From positions 1,326,673 through 1,390,672 of the forward strand of contig MU385711.1 of NCBI GenBank assembly GCA_022497155.1: 64,000 nt of DNA. Reading direction: 5' to 3'. The translations under genes and the position numbers were made by a program. The notes under the pieces were generated by a model, which had not been told where the DNA came from, ran no database searches, and saw only the letters and a program-made list of their open reading frames with translations. Below, piece after piece: positions 54,342 to 64,000 of this stretch. Position 1 is the stretch's first letter. The number at the start of each line of letters is the position of its first letter. The DNA is from Whalleya microplaca. Its lineage: Eukaryota; Ascomycota; Sordariomycetes; Xylariales; Xylariaceae.

Positions 54342-56592
54342 ATGGACACCGTTCTCCTCCCCACTGCCTCCGACCCAACCGTCAACTCCCCTTCCGACGT
54401 GTCTTACTCTTCCGGAGCTTCTCACACCTCCACTCGCAACACTTCTCCTGACTCTACCACTGCTGTCTCATCTGATTCCTCGCCCCTCCTAGAATTCTGC
54501 TTGAATAACGATATAGAGCACACTCCCAATACCCTGCTCGAACCTCAAACGAAGATGGAGAGAAACCCTTTCCAGTCGGTCAACGATCGCAGAAGCAAGC
54601 TCGTCACTGACCGAAACCATGTCAACCAGTTTCAGCAACCGCAGCCACAACCGCAGCCGCAACCACAAGCTCAAACTCAAACAGTGAGATCTGGGGTTCA
54701 GCCGCTGAACCCTCCTCGTGGCCTCGCCTCCTCCAACTGGAGAACTCATCCCATGGACGAGATGGTGCCCCAGACTCGCAACATATTCAGCCCATTCGAC
54801 TCACCTGGCAGTCACCATATGCAGCAAGGTTCTCTTCGCAATATGGCATACGCTGGTCCACGGTTAGAGCAACATCCACATGCTAGTATTACATCCTACC
54901 CGAGCCTAGATACATTCTCCGACGCCCATCTAGACGTCAGCTACGCGTATTGCTACGACCGAGGAAACGGCCAGTACACGCGACTCGTTCCTGCTGATAT
55001 GCTGCCTCCTTTGAGAGACATCCCCGCGCTGCAGCAAAGCTGCTCTGGTATGATGGTGCTACCTCCGCCTCGAGCCCTGCCTCCAAACGGGCGATCGAGC
55101 AATACCGAACCAGTTGTTCTAAGAGTGAGCCATCCGTAGTTTATCCTGCTGGACCCTCAAGTGCCATCTGCTAATTCTCTATACAGAGCCCTCCTACGAC
55201 GCCGACTTCGCCTTCGGACAGCATTCAGGTACGCCGCCTTGATCAACCCCCAGCCCAATCCACCTTCTTGGAACACTTCACGGTACATTGCTACGTTGTC
55301 CACTCCTGTATCACGTCCAACATGCCAAGAGCCCTAGAGGCAAACACTACAAGCTTCACAGTTGCCTCACGTCCAGCTCCAAGCGACAGTGCAAACGCAG
55401 CATCGACCCCTATACCTCCCTCCAACACCGCACCTTCCAATCGTTGTCCACCGTCCTCTCTCATCCAACTACACAGCACAACCTATCCATCCCCTGCCCA
55501 GACTCCAGACTGTTCCGTTCCAGACCAAGCTAACCTCTCTCTCTCCCCCACAGTCACGAATCGACAACATCGTAGCCTCGACGCCCCCCACGCCCACGGG
55601 CGCCGGCGCCAGCACCTCGAACACCGGCGGCGGCAGCGGCGGTGGCGGCGGTGGCGGCGGTGGTGGCGGAGGCGGCCCGCACCACGGACACGGGCAGCAG
55701 CAGCGACGCCCCAAGATCTACTGCGACAAGTGGGTGCACGAGGGCGTGTGCGCCTTCACGCAGCAGGGCTGCAAGTACAAGCACGAGATGCCATATGACA
55801 AGGTGACCCAGCACCAGCTCGGCCTCTTCCACGGCTTCCCCGCCTGGTGGAAGAAGCACCAGGCCGACCTGGCGCGCCAGCGCGAGGGGCCGTTCGATGG
55901 CGGGGCTGGAAATGCTGCTGCTGGTGCTGGTGCTGGGGTTGGTGCCGGGCCCGAGGAGCCTAGAGTGAGTCGCGAGCAGCGATACTTGGGACGTGGGGGC
56001 CCGTCTGCAGGTGATGGCGGTATTACTGCTGCTGGTGGAGCTGGAGCTGGAGCGAATACTGTTCCTGGTAGAGCCGCGCCGGGGCCGGCCGAGATGGCGG
56101 GCCAAGGCGGCGTTGGGATGGGCTCCTCTTCCGGTGTCCAGCTGGCTTGGCGCCGGAGCGTTGAGAATCCCGGCGAGCAGACATTGGGAGGCTCGTCTTC
56201 CGCTGGTCGTGGTATCTCGCGAGGCATGCCGCCCGCTTTGAGGACCCCCACGGGTAAGTCGCCCATCGAAAGTGCCGTTTGCTAGACGTGACTGTGGCTA
56301 ATGCTCGTTTGTGTATACAGTTGCGTACGCCTCGCCATTCGGTCCCATCGGACCCCCGAGCCGAGCCGCCCCTATGGCTGCAGATTCGAACTCGACCCAG
56401 AACCAGAACCAAGTTCAAACATTTGCCGGTGGGATCCGGGGCGCTCTCGGTAGCGCGGTGATCTTGTCGGCCTCCAACCCGTACTCGTCCCTTGGAACTT
56501 TCGACGACAAGAACGTCGGTCAGGAGGAGAAGATCCCGACTTCGGACTCTCCGTCTGTTGGATCTGCCTCGAACGGAGCTCGTTTGGCTTAA
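54342..56592 (+). CDS. CCCH zinc-finger protein, probable RNA-binding
   Basis: Four exons (54342-55124, 55187-55228, 55554-56253, 56321-56592) give 598 residues. The second exon is only 42 bases and is read as SPPTTPTSPSDSIQ. It leads across a 325-nt intron into SRIDNIVASTPPTP. The single finger near residues 332-352 is YCDKWVHEGVCAFTQQGCKYKH, that is C-x8-C-x6-C-x3-H, one residue longer than the usual C-x8-C-x5-C-x3-H. It is followed by a conserved stretch EMPYDKVTQHQLGLFHGFPAWWKKHQ. The rest is low complexity: a Gln/Pro run in the N-terminal half, a poly-Gly run just before the finger, and Gly/Ala-rich DNA after it. CCCH fingers of this sort bind RNA, so a role in mRNA control is likely but unproven. 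The middle exon is far more GC-rich than exon 1. Confidence 0.85.
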
Positions 56593-58563
56593 GCCATGTC
56601 GATACCTATACGGTTCAGAAGAAAGAAGAGAATCAACCAGAGTTGAGGATTTACAACGTAAAAAAAAAAAACATAAAAGGCCACATTGGAAGTAGGGGAG
56701 CGAAGATTTCTTGAAGATCTGTATCGTCATCTTACCCATACCACTCGTTGGGATAGATAGCGTTTGATTTTATTGCTTCCCATCGATTATTGCCATTTAT
56801 CCTACCGATATCTACCACTTCGGTCATACACACAGAGAGGCGTTTTGGTTTCTTATCTACTCGGCACATTTTAGGCCTCAGGGATAAAAGCTCGAGCATG
56901 AGATGACGACTTGCTACGATATGCGTTGACCACTTCCACTAGATTCACGACGACCATGACACCACTTAACCTGATTTTGATTGTGAATTATTTTTATTTA
57001 TCCACGATGAAGCGAATCAAAGCGAAGAAAGGAAATAATCGACTGAATGGTTGTATAATAAATTAGCATAGCAGACACACAGATACTAGGGACCAGCAAT
57101 GGGTTTTCAATGGCGAATCTCAATAGCGAATGACAGTAATTTTTATTTTTTTAGCGAAGAACAGTCGTTTGTCCTATCGGTGATGATATGAATAAAGGTC
57201 TCACCGTTCAAGACACCGCAAGCCTAGCATAATTCCATGCGATTCAAGAGGATGTCATGTTTGCTATGCATCTACAGAATCCTGTGAAGGGACTCTTCGG
57301 GACGCCATCTCAATAACCATGATCCACGTTCCGTTGATACTTCCCCACGAGCCCAAAACTCGCCTCCATCCCTAACGGCAAGGCCATCCCAGGGCCTACA
57401 CGGATACAGACTATCGCCAGGTACGCACCCTCTCCAATTTGTGTATAATTTGCCGTGGCCAGCTATTTCTGCGGGCAGGCTGCTGGATATGTATGATGCG
57501 CATGCTGCCCACTGCCCAGGCTGAAGAGCACGAGCTGTTAGTCTGGCTATTTCAGGGGCGTACGTGCCGAGATCTGGTAAGTCGCGCTGCGGGATTTGCC
57601 AAGGTACTCAAGGTGAACTGTGATAAGGGGCAGGAACTCGGCCGCCGCGGGCGTGCAGTTATGCGGCCACTGAGGACCGCAGATTAAATAGCAAAGGAGT
57701 GGCGAGGTCGTGTGGTTGAGGCGTGAGGCTACGGTGGCCAGTTATTGCCAGGACGATGTCCTGGCGTAATAAGAGAAGACGTTCGGTTCATATATGATAG
57801 GGATCCGAACGTATAAGCAGACTCGTAGTGTCGCGGGTGGCATATCAATGCGTTTGGGAAACGATGGTGCGACTAATCAACATTACAGGTTGATGATTGC
57901 GACTATCAAGGACAGTTCTATCCGATTCTCAAGACTCTACATGCTACTACAGACGCTCCCGTCTATGGAGTAAGTTCGGTCAAGCTTTCACCTTCACTTG
58001 CAAGTAATGCGAGCCTTGGGGTTGTATGCTAGCTTCATGCTCGTTGCTATCCCACTTCAAATATATTCAGTCTAGAAGCAAACTATGTCCATAGTAGTCA
58101 CTGAGAGCTTGAAAGGAACAAGCCATATAATGCGTAGCCCCATTACCCTACGGGTCAATGGTGAGCTTCCAAGTTACTTTTGAATTATGTGTAACAATCA
58201 GGCATATGACAGAGGCATCAGCCGTAGCACAAAGTGGATTAACTCCGAATTGTGGCCTCATTTTATTGTACGAGAATCATTACCTTGGAGAAAACCGATG
58301 ACCTAGCCACGAGATCTCGTCTTACTTGAAAATGTCTTATGAGATAGGTTTAAACCTAGAACCTCCGCGGTTCCCCGGATATGATGGTCGGGCATCGGAA
58401 ATTTGCTGTGCGGCCAAGAGGACGCATATGTCCTACGCAGTACTACATCAATATTTTATCACTTACTGGAAAGGTGAAGATCCAATATCCGTGACGAACA
58501 ATACGTGTGCTTCATAATTCATATATTATTGCATGTTCGGTCCTTGGGCCTCGTTTTGCCGTC
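56593..58563. other. Convergent spacer between CCCH gene and dihydroorotase
   Basis: 3' flanks of two convergent genes. The frame at 57439-57687 has no motif and no plausible splicing partner. AT-rich stretches lie near 56950-57150. No RNA gene recognised. Confidence 0.5.
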
Positions 58564-60061
58564 CTACTCCCAGCCTATACTCCAGGTAGTTTCGCCTCTT
58601 CTAAACGGCACGACTTCTATGGCATCGCCGGCGATTGAGTTTACGATTACCTCGTTCCCTTTCCGCAAGGTTATTCTTTCATTCTTTACGTCCGGGATGC
58701 CGTAGAAGTTCCGTCCGTATTCTCCTAAAAAGCCGTGTAGGACCTCGGGCGTCACATCCTCAGCCTGAATGTCCTTCCTCTCAACGGCTTCTTCTAAAGC
58801 ATCAAGCACTAGCTGGCAGGCACTACAATAGTAATAAGCATGAATATGGTATCCTCAAGCTAAGCAAACATCGCTGAAGCCACGACATGCACCCCGCTCG
58901 AATCTCGGGGGTATCCCGATAGCGCAGTGGAAACAGGTGTTACAAGAGCCAACTTACTATGGTTGCGTAAAGACGCCCGCAGCAGTATTTCCACTGCCCT
59001 TCTTCGCAGTAGCTCTATCGTGTGGTGCACTGTCTGTTCCCAAGAAGAATTTGCCCCTGCTGTTGACCACAGCCTGAAGTAAGGCGAGTCGGTCATGTGG
59101 TAACTGTGCTCTCGCGCGTTAGATCTCATTCCAACTACCCTCTAAGCCTTGTGGAACATTGGGCCACAATCAAGCCGACACAATGCAGCTCTTCATGATA
59201 AACAGGGCTGAAGACCCACCTTAGCAACAGGTTTACAATAACAGAACACGTCACCGGCCCAATCGTCGACCGTCAGAAACAGATGGTGCGAAGTAATGGT
59301 TCCCACAACGGTATCGCCACAGCTGCGCACCGCCTCAACTGCATCTTTGCTCGTACAGTGCTCAAGCACTATCTTGAGCCGCGGGAACTTCTCATGTATG
59401 CTCTTGAGCGTCGGCAAGAAGCTCTTTTCAGCATTGAGAACCGTGATGCCACTCTTGTGATCGGAGGGACACTCGCCGTGCAGGTTCAGCACGAGGCCGA
59501 CCTGCTCCATCTCCTCGAAGACGGGATACTGCAGGAGTGAGAGTCAGCATGTCCTCCTGTATTGGACCGACCTGGCGGATCATCGTGATTCTAGAAACTT
59601 GTTTCTGAATTTCGCAAAATCGGGGCATTTTAAACACTAAGCATATAGTCATGGATCAGGGCAGAAGAGGAGTCAATAAATAACTCCGGACGCAAGCTTA
59701 CAAAAGACTCGTAGGATAGGACGCCTGACGCCGAGTTCGTCGTCACACCAGCTGGATACGACTTGATGCCCACAATCCCTGCCTTCTTCGCCTCACGCAC
59801 AACAGCGGGCGTGATACTCTCGTGCAAGTACAGCGTCATGAGGTAGTCGATGCTGGGGTCTAGTGCGCGCAACCGCTCCTTGTAGTCCAGCGCCATCTGC
59901 ACCGTCGTCACTGGCGGAACCAGATTCGGCATCACCAGCACCTGATTGCAACCGCCCTTGCGGATCGTAGGCACGACGGCAGCGGACATGGCGCCGTCAC
60001 GTAGATGGACGTGGAAGTCAGCCGCTGCGGGCAGGTCGATGCTGGTGAAGTTGAGCGGCAT
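58564..60061 (-). CDS. URA4: Dihydroorotase, PyrC type
   Basis: This zinc enzyme performs the third step of pyrimidine synthesis, closing N-carbamoyl-aspartate to dihydroorotate. Four exons (59702-60061, 59220-59528, 58958-59103, 58564-58822) give 357 residues, close to E. coli PyrC (348). All metal and catalytic residues are in place: H17 and H19 in DFHVHLRDG, the carboxylated lysine K100 in GIKSYPAG, H137 in LNLHGE, H177 in EHCTS and D247 in LGTDSAPH. Splicing is well supported: the junctions restore SYESF|YPVFEEME, KPVAK|LPHDRLALLQ and TQPY|ACQLVLDALEEA. Ascomycetes carry this step as a separate enzyme, since the CAD-type fusion in fungi has an inactive dihydroorotase domain. No other pyrimidine gene is in the window. 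Confidence 0.96.
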
Positions 60062-63000
60062 TTTGAGGTTGTGGTGGGCAAAAATGGTTCTATTCGATCC
60101 AGCAGGGAGAAAAACGTAGAGCCTATAATCAATCGTTTTCCACCTATTGACTTCGAGAGCCGTTTCAATCTCAGTCGTTGGTTTCTCTGGTATGATCTCA
60201 GCCAGATTCCCCGCTACTCAATCCCACTTTTCTCTCTCCGATTTTACTGGGAGTAGATACCTATTTGGGATCCAATGAGATTTGTGGTTGGTGGAGTTAT
60301 GTAGATTTTGTCTCGAGACATGCGCCACATACTTAGTTGAAGCCACATGAGGCGGGTCACGCATCTGACATTCTCTAGTAGAGCCTTTTGCCATAGATGG
60401 AAAAACACTAAGATATTGATTTATATACACTATCAATCCCATAGTTACCTTTGTATTGTGGCACTTATGCTTGGGCTCATGATAGAGACTATAATCAGAA
60501 TACTTCACCACGGGTTTAGGTGACTCCTGAAAGTTGTGCGTACCTACAGGCTACAGACTAGGTAGTTTTCATTTATGAAAATATCTTGTAGATGTATGTC
60601 TTGAATTATGCAATTTATTAGTATCATTTGACCTAGGATATTGATGATACGTAAGATTTTCGGCTAGATCGGGTTTAAAGATCTTAACGCTTGGACTGAG
60701 AGCGGGAGACGTCGATATGACGCGCCCTAACTCTATGTATAACAAAAAATTTGAAAATGAAGAATGAGCGGTAAGTCAAAGTGGGAATCACAGACAGTAA
60801 CCATCGATAGATAACGGGGTAGTTCTTTCAAGCAATTATTCCAGTTTCAGGCACTCTTCTTGGGCTGGTTGGGTCGCATAGTATATGACAGATCAGAATT
60901 GGAGAGGAAATAGGTAATGCTGGTAGAAGAACTATTAGTAAGTCGCTCAAATACATCATCTAGTTCAATTCGCCAATGCCTCGCTACAAACATAAGGATG
61001 CACTAAGCGATAGCTGAGTTTAAGCTAGACAGCCACTTCTCAAAAACTTAGCGAAACCCGACATATAGAACGTCGCGTCCCTACTAGGCAGAGAAATGGT
61101 TTCAAGATTGGCAGGAAGAACCCGGGTTTGTCGCCAATTGAGCGAGTCCTAGTTCGCCGAGATAACTATGAACAGAATCAAAGATGTTCCTAGACCCTTT
61201 GCGGAGCATGCCGAAGACCGCGATATCTGACTACGAGCTCGTCATTCAAGTTCAATGGACGCATACCAGGAGCATTTCTTTAATAAATACTAGAGCCAAA
61301 AGAAGCCATGCCCTTGCGAGAGACGCTGTCGCTATAACGTCAAAAATGCCTTCAGCTTCTTTAAGGGGGTAAGGAGACTCGATCAAAGAGTCACACTATT
61401 GATCTCAAAGCTACTATCTATAAAGAGTGCTCGTAATCTTAATCCTTTTTCTTACCAAGGATTATGTCGAATAACGTACTCAATCGCCCCATAGATAATT
61501 CGGTAAGAACAAGGACCACCACATTGACATCAGGTTCAGGTTTAATGGAACACCACATCGACGGGCAGGGTATAGAACATTGGCAAGAGCTGAAGCGTTG
61601 AGTAAATAACATACATCACGTTTGGCTCTCTGAAGTATGTAGAAGTTGGAGGGATAATATTGGAGCGACTCGGGCAGTGAAAATAGGTAAAGTCTGATAT
61701 TCTGAGAGAATTGGATATTCAAAGTTTTTTTTCTCCCATACTCCAATGATATGAAACCGCATATCGTATATATATTCTTGCCAATCTGTGTGCTTCTCAG
61801 TGGCCGTGCACCATTGTCGCGGAGCGGGGTTTGGACTCTGGACTTGGAGCGTTGATGCTCGTTCCGTTGTAAGCAATGCTACTGCTCACATTCGAATCCG
61901 CTTGAAGCCTTATTTATGGTTGGGGGAGATCCTTACTTCGCCGCGCCGGTAGAGTCGGATATCTCATCGACATAATACAGGAAGAGAAAGGACACTACAT
62001 GTAGACCTCTAGAGCTAGGTAGCTGGACAATATCATAAGCTGAACATAGAATTGTCATTTCCGATTGTCTCAACAGTGCCAACCAGACTACAAAATCCAG
62101 GTCCGTCGAAGCAGTACACTAGCCGGTATATATTCGAAATCTATAACATGGGCTAGTATAGGGCTTGGAATATATCCATCCACTAATAATTCTCTACGGG
62201 CCACTGAGGCGCTTGCTGGTCTTCTAATTCTAATGGGAGGCGTTAGGTCCTTATATAGACCATCATCAGCATTGCGTATTCTTGGTACTTATTTCTCTGT
62301 TGCCGACGTTGCTGCCGTCAGGCTGCTAGACCTTTTGTTAGGTAGTCATACATTCCAACACTATCAAATAACAACCAACAGCATCCAATATATGCATTCC
62401 TGCATCTCGTATAGCTTCCGATGCCCGCGTGACAGGTTATTAGAACTCATGAACGATATATATATGTGATGACTGCCTAGAGAAGCTTTCAAAGCCTCTA
62501 TGCTATGATGGGTCTATGATATATCCTAGATAATATTGTTACGATGTGTTAATTAGGCTGTTGACGTTTTCCGCACACTATATCATTTATGTATGAAGCT
62601 GAGTTTGAAAGAGTAAGACATAGAAGGTAAGCATGTATCCCTGTCAACAGTCCCAAATTGTCTTCCTTATAAAGGCAGCTAAGGGTTTGTATGACTACAG
62701 TATGTGGAAAAAGTAGCTGGGAAATCGCACCTAGGCTACTATATCGATAAACGTGGACTCAATTCTTTCACTCTAGCTAGGCCTAAGTGATCAAGACTAC
62801 TTTTTCCATGGCAACAGACCAGAATGAGGAACTAAGCACCAATATAATATGTACAAATAGTTTGGCTCAATGAGAGAACATTATATGTAAAAATTTGTAT
62901 CACAGTCACAGTGTGTGCTGTGTGTAATGATCGTTTAGGTGCTGCCGTGATCACTGTTGTTGTCAAAGTGGAATCATGTGAAGGTCTAAGATCTAAAGAA

Positions 63001-63791
63001 TCTCTACCTGCTTAGAGGATCCCTTTCAAGCAACGGGGCTCTCGGAGCAATAATTACTCCGAGATCCATTGGCTTAAGGCATTATAACCAATACCCCTAT
63101 TATCGTGACATCTTGGATAATACCAAGGTGTACAGTCATGCTCCTAAACCCAGAAAGGAGGAAAATTAGCACGCAGAAACAATGAAATTCACGTCGCTTA
63201 TACATTACCAGCTATTTCCTCTCGAATTCTTAGTACTGGTCTAAATATGTATCAGATCTTTCATTTGATGTTGGTGTGTTAATTCATTGTTCATACTTGC
63301 TTAGGTGCTTTGTATCTTTCACTCTCCTATTATTGATGGGAGTTGAGAATATTCAATGATGTAAACTAGGTAACTCATGTATGCTCAATTAAACTGCATT
63401 AAATATATTCAACAAACGTGCCTCCTGATTTCCGTATCAAGATCCTCATCGGAGACGATATAAGCTGGACCCATCTCGACTGGGTTTCCCCGAAGGAGTA
63501 CCATTATCGTTAGGGTCCTTAGACTCGTTCGTAACGATAGCTGTTGGTACGGATTATAATGCAGCTATACAGTGGCGCAGATAACAATCTGCAGAGCCTC
63601 GTCCCTATTTGCTGGGTGGATGCATATGCCCCATCGGTGCTGCTAAATGCAACCACACACCTGAGACTTGAGATTGCCCCGCCACCCTGACGTAACCTGG
63701 AAATCTGGTAGAAATAGCGGTGGTGTCCATTTGATAAAATTGTCTCACTGTACTTATATACTCGTGGCGCAAGTTTACTGACTATATCATC
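60062..63791. other. AT-rich gene-poor region
   Basis: After the dihydroorotase promoter this is AT-rich DNA with stops in all frames. The only longer frame, 62065-62469, starts at TTG and has no upstream ATG or splice partner. No terminal repeats or transposase motif were found. The right end is the promoter of the partial gene at 63792. Confidence 0.45.
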
Positions 63792-64000
63792 ATGGAACCC
63801 GTGGCAGCACTCGCCCTTTTTTGCAATGTCGTGGACCTTAGTGAACGAGCTGTTAAGTTGGTTAAGAAGGCTAAGGAGGCATACGATTCTTCCAGTGGTC
63901 TTACAAAGGAAAATGATGCCTTGCTGGGATTCACAGGCGAGATGCAGAAGATAGTCTCCAAACTATATGATAGTCAGCAGGAGCTGCAAGGCGCCTACGC
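63792..64000 (+). CDS. N-terminal fragment of a probable fungal NLR/STAND-type protein (cut by window edge)
   Basis: ATG at 63792 opens 69 codons that run off the window. The peptide (MEPVAALALFCNVVDLSERAVKLVKKAKEAYDSSSGLTKEN...) is an amphipathic helical bundle start. It resembles the HeLo/SesA-like N-terminal domains of fungal NOD-like receptors and related incompatibility proteins, with a short hydrophobic helix followed by a charged helix and a KENDALLGFTGEMQKIVSKL stretch. Such domains act as cell-death or adaptor modules. Without the rest of the gene neither a nucleotide-binding domain nor repeats can be confirmed. Its place beside gene-poor AT-rich DNA fits the accessory location of many such genes. 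Confidence 0.5.
   Translation, partial: MEPVAALALFCNVVDLSERAVKLVKKAKEAYDSSSGLTKENDALLGFTGEMQKIVSKLYDSQQELQGAY

Noticed and set aside
57439..57687. 82-codon open frame between the CCCH gene and dihydroorotase
   Set aside because: No motif, no splice partner and no promoter signal; it probably lies in spacer DNA.
61880..61905. ATTCGAATCC as a possible tRNA T-loop
   Set aside because: No flanking stem pairing and no A box at suitable distance.
62065..62469. 134-codon open frame in AT-rich DNA, with hydrophobic stretches
   Set aside because: It begins with TTG, the first in-frame ATG is deep inside, and no splice partner, conserved motif or promoter was found. It could be a decayed gene but cannot be supported.

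Overview
The window is nuclear DNA from a filamentous ascomycete (Pezizomycotina, most likely a sordariomycete; the genus cannot be told from the sequence). The genes have short introns (about 48-175 nt, with a few longer) that open with GTRAGT-like donors, carry CTAAC/CTGAC branch points and end in YAG. Typical filamentous-fungal genes are present, including an Atf1/AtfA bZIP factor, a Mit1-type remodeller and cysteine-rich GPI-anchored proteins. I rebuilt exon structures by hand from splice signals and reading-frame continuity. Each multi-exon model given with exon coordinates sums to a whole number of codons.

Layout. 1-7 kb: an FCY2-type purine-cytosine permease (minus) between gene-poor, partly AT-rich flanks. 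7-8.2 kb: a GST-fold protein (plus). 11.8-27 kb is the housekeeping core: atfA bZIP stress regulator (+), DSN1/Mis13 kinetochore protein (+), SDH5/SDHAF2 succinate dehydrogenase assembly factor (-), ERV25 p24 cargo adaptor (-), U1-C spliceosomal zinc finger (+), and a 1150-residue disordered protein of unknown function (-). 27-44.9 kb is looser: a signal-peptide-bearing agmatinase-family ureohydrolase with eight exons (+), three predicted cell-surface proteins (a single-pass membrane protein, a tiny Ser/Thr-rich GPI protein and a 453-residue cysteine-rich GPI protein), and long AT-rich gaps with a possible retroelement relic and a possible pol III/SINE-like unit. 45-60 kb: mitochondrial 21S rRNA methyltransferase MRM1 (-), divergent from a large PHD/chromo/SNF2 remodeller of the Mit1 type (+), then a CCCH zinc-finger protein (+) and PyrC-type dihydroorotase (-). 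60-64 kb is AT-rich and gene-poor. It ends with the first 69 codons of a protein whose N-terminus resembles the accessory domains of fungal NLR/STAND proteins, cut by the window edge.

The genes are ordinary, independently transcribed eukaryotic genes. I see no biosynthetic cluster, CRISPR array or other compact system. The points most worth following are: a Mit1 intron holding a second possible start (an ATG placed directly on a splice donor); an in-frame, stop-free intron inside the bZIP basic region of AtfA; a 13-copy octapeptide minisatellite in MRM1; a GC-AG intron in the ureohydrolase; strong GC and codon-use mosaics within single genes; and a pol III-like unit near 43.6 kb.
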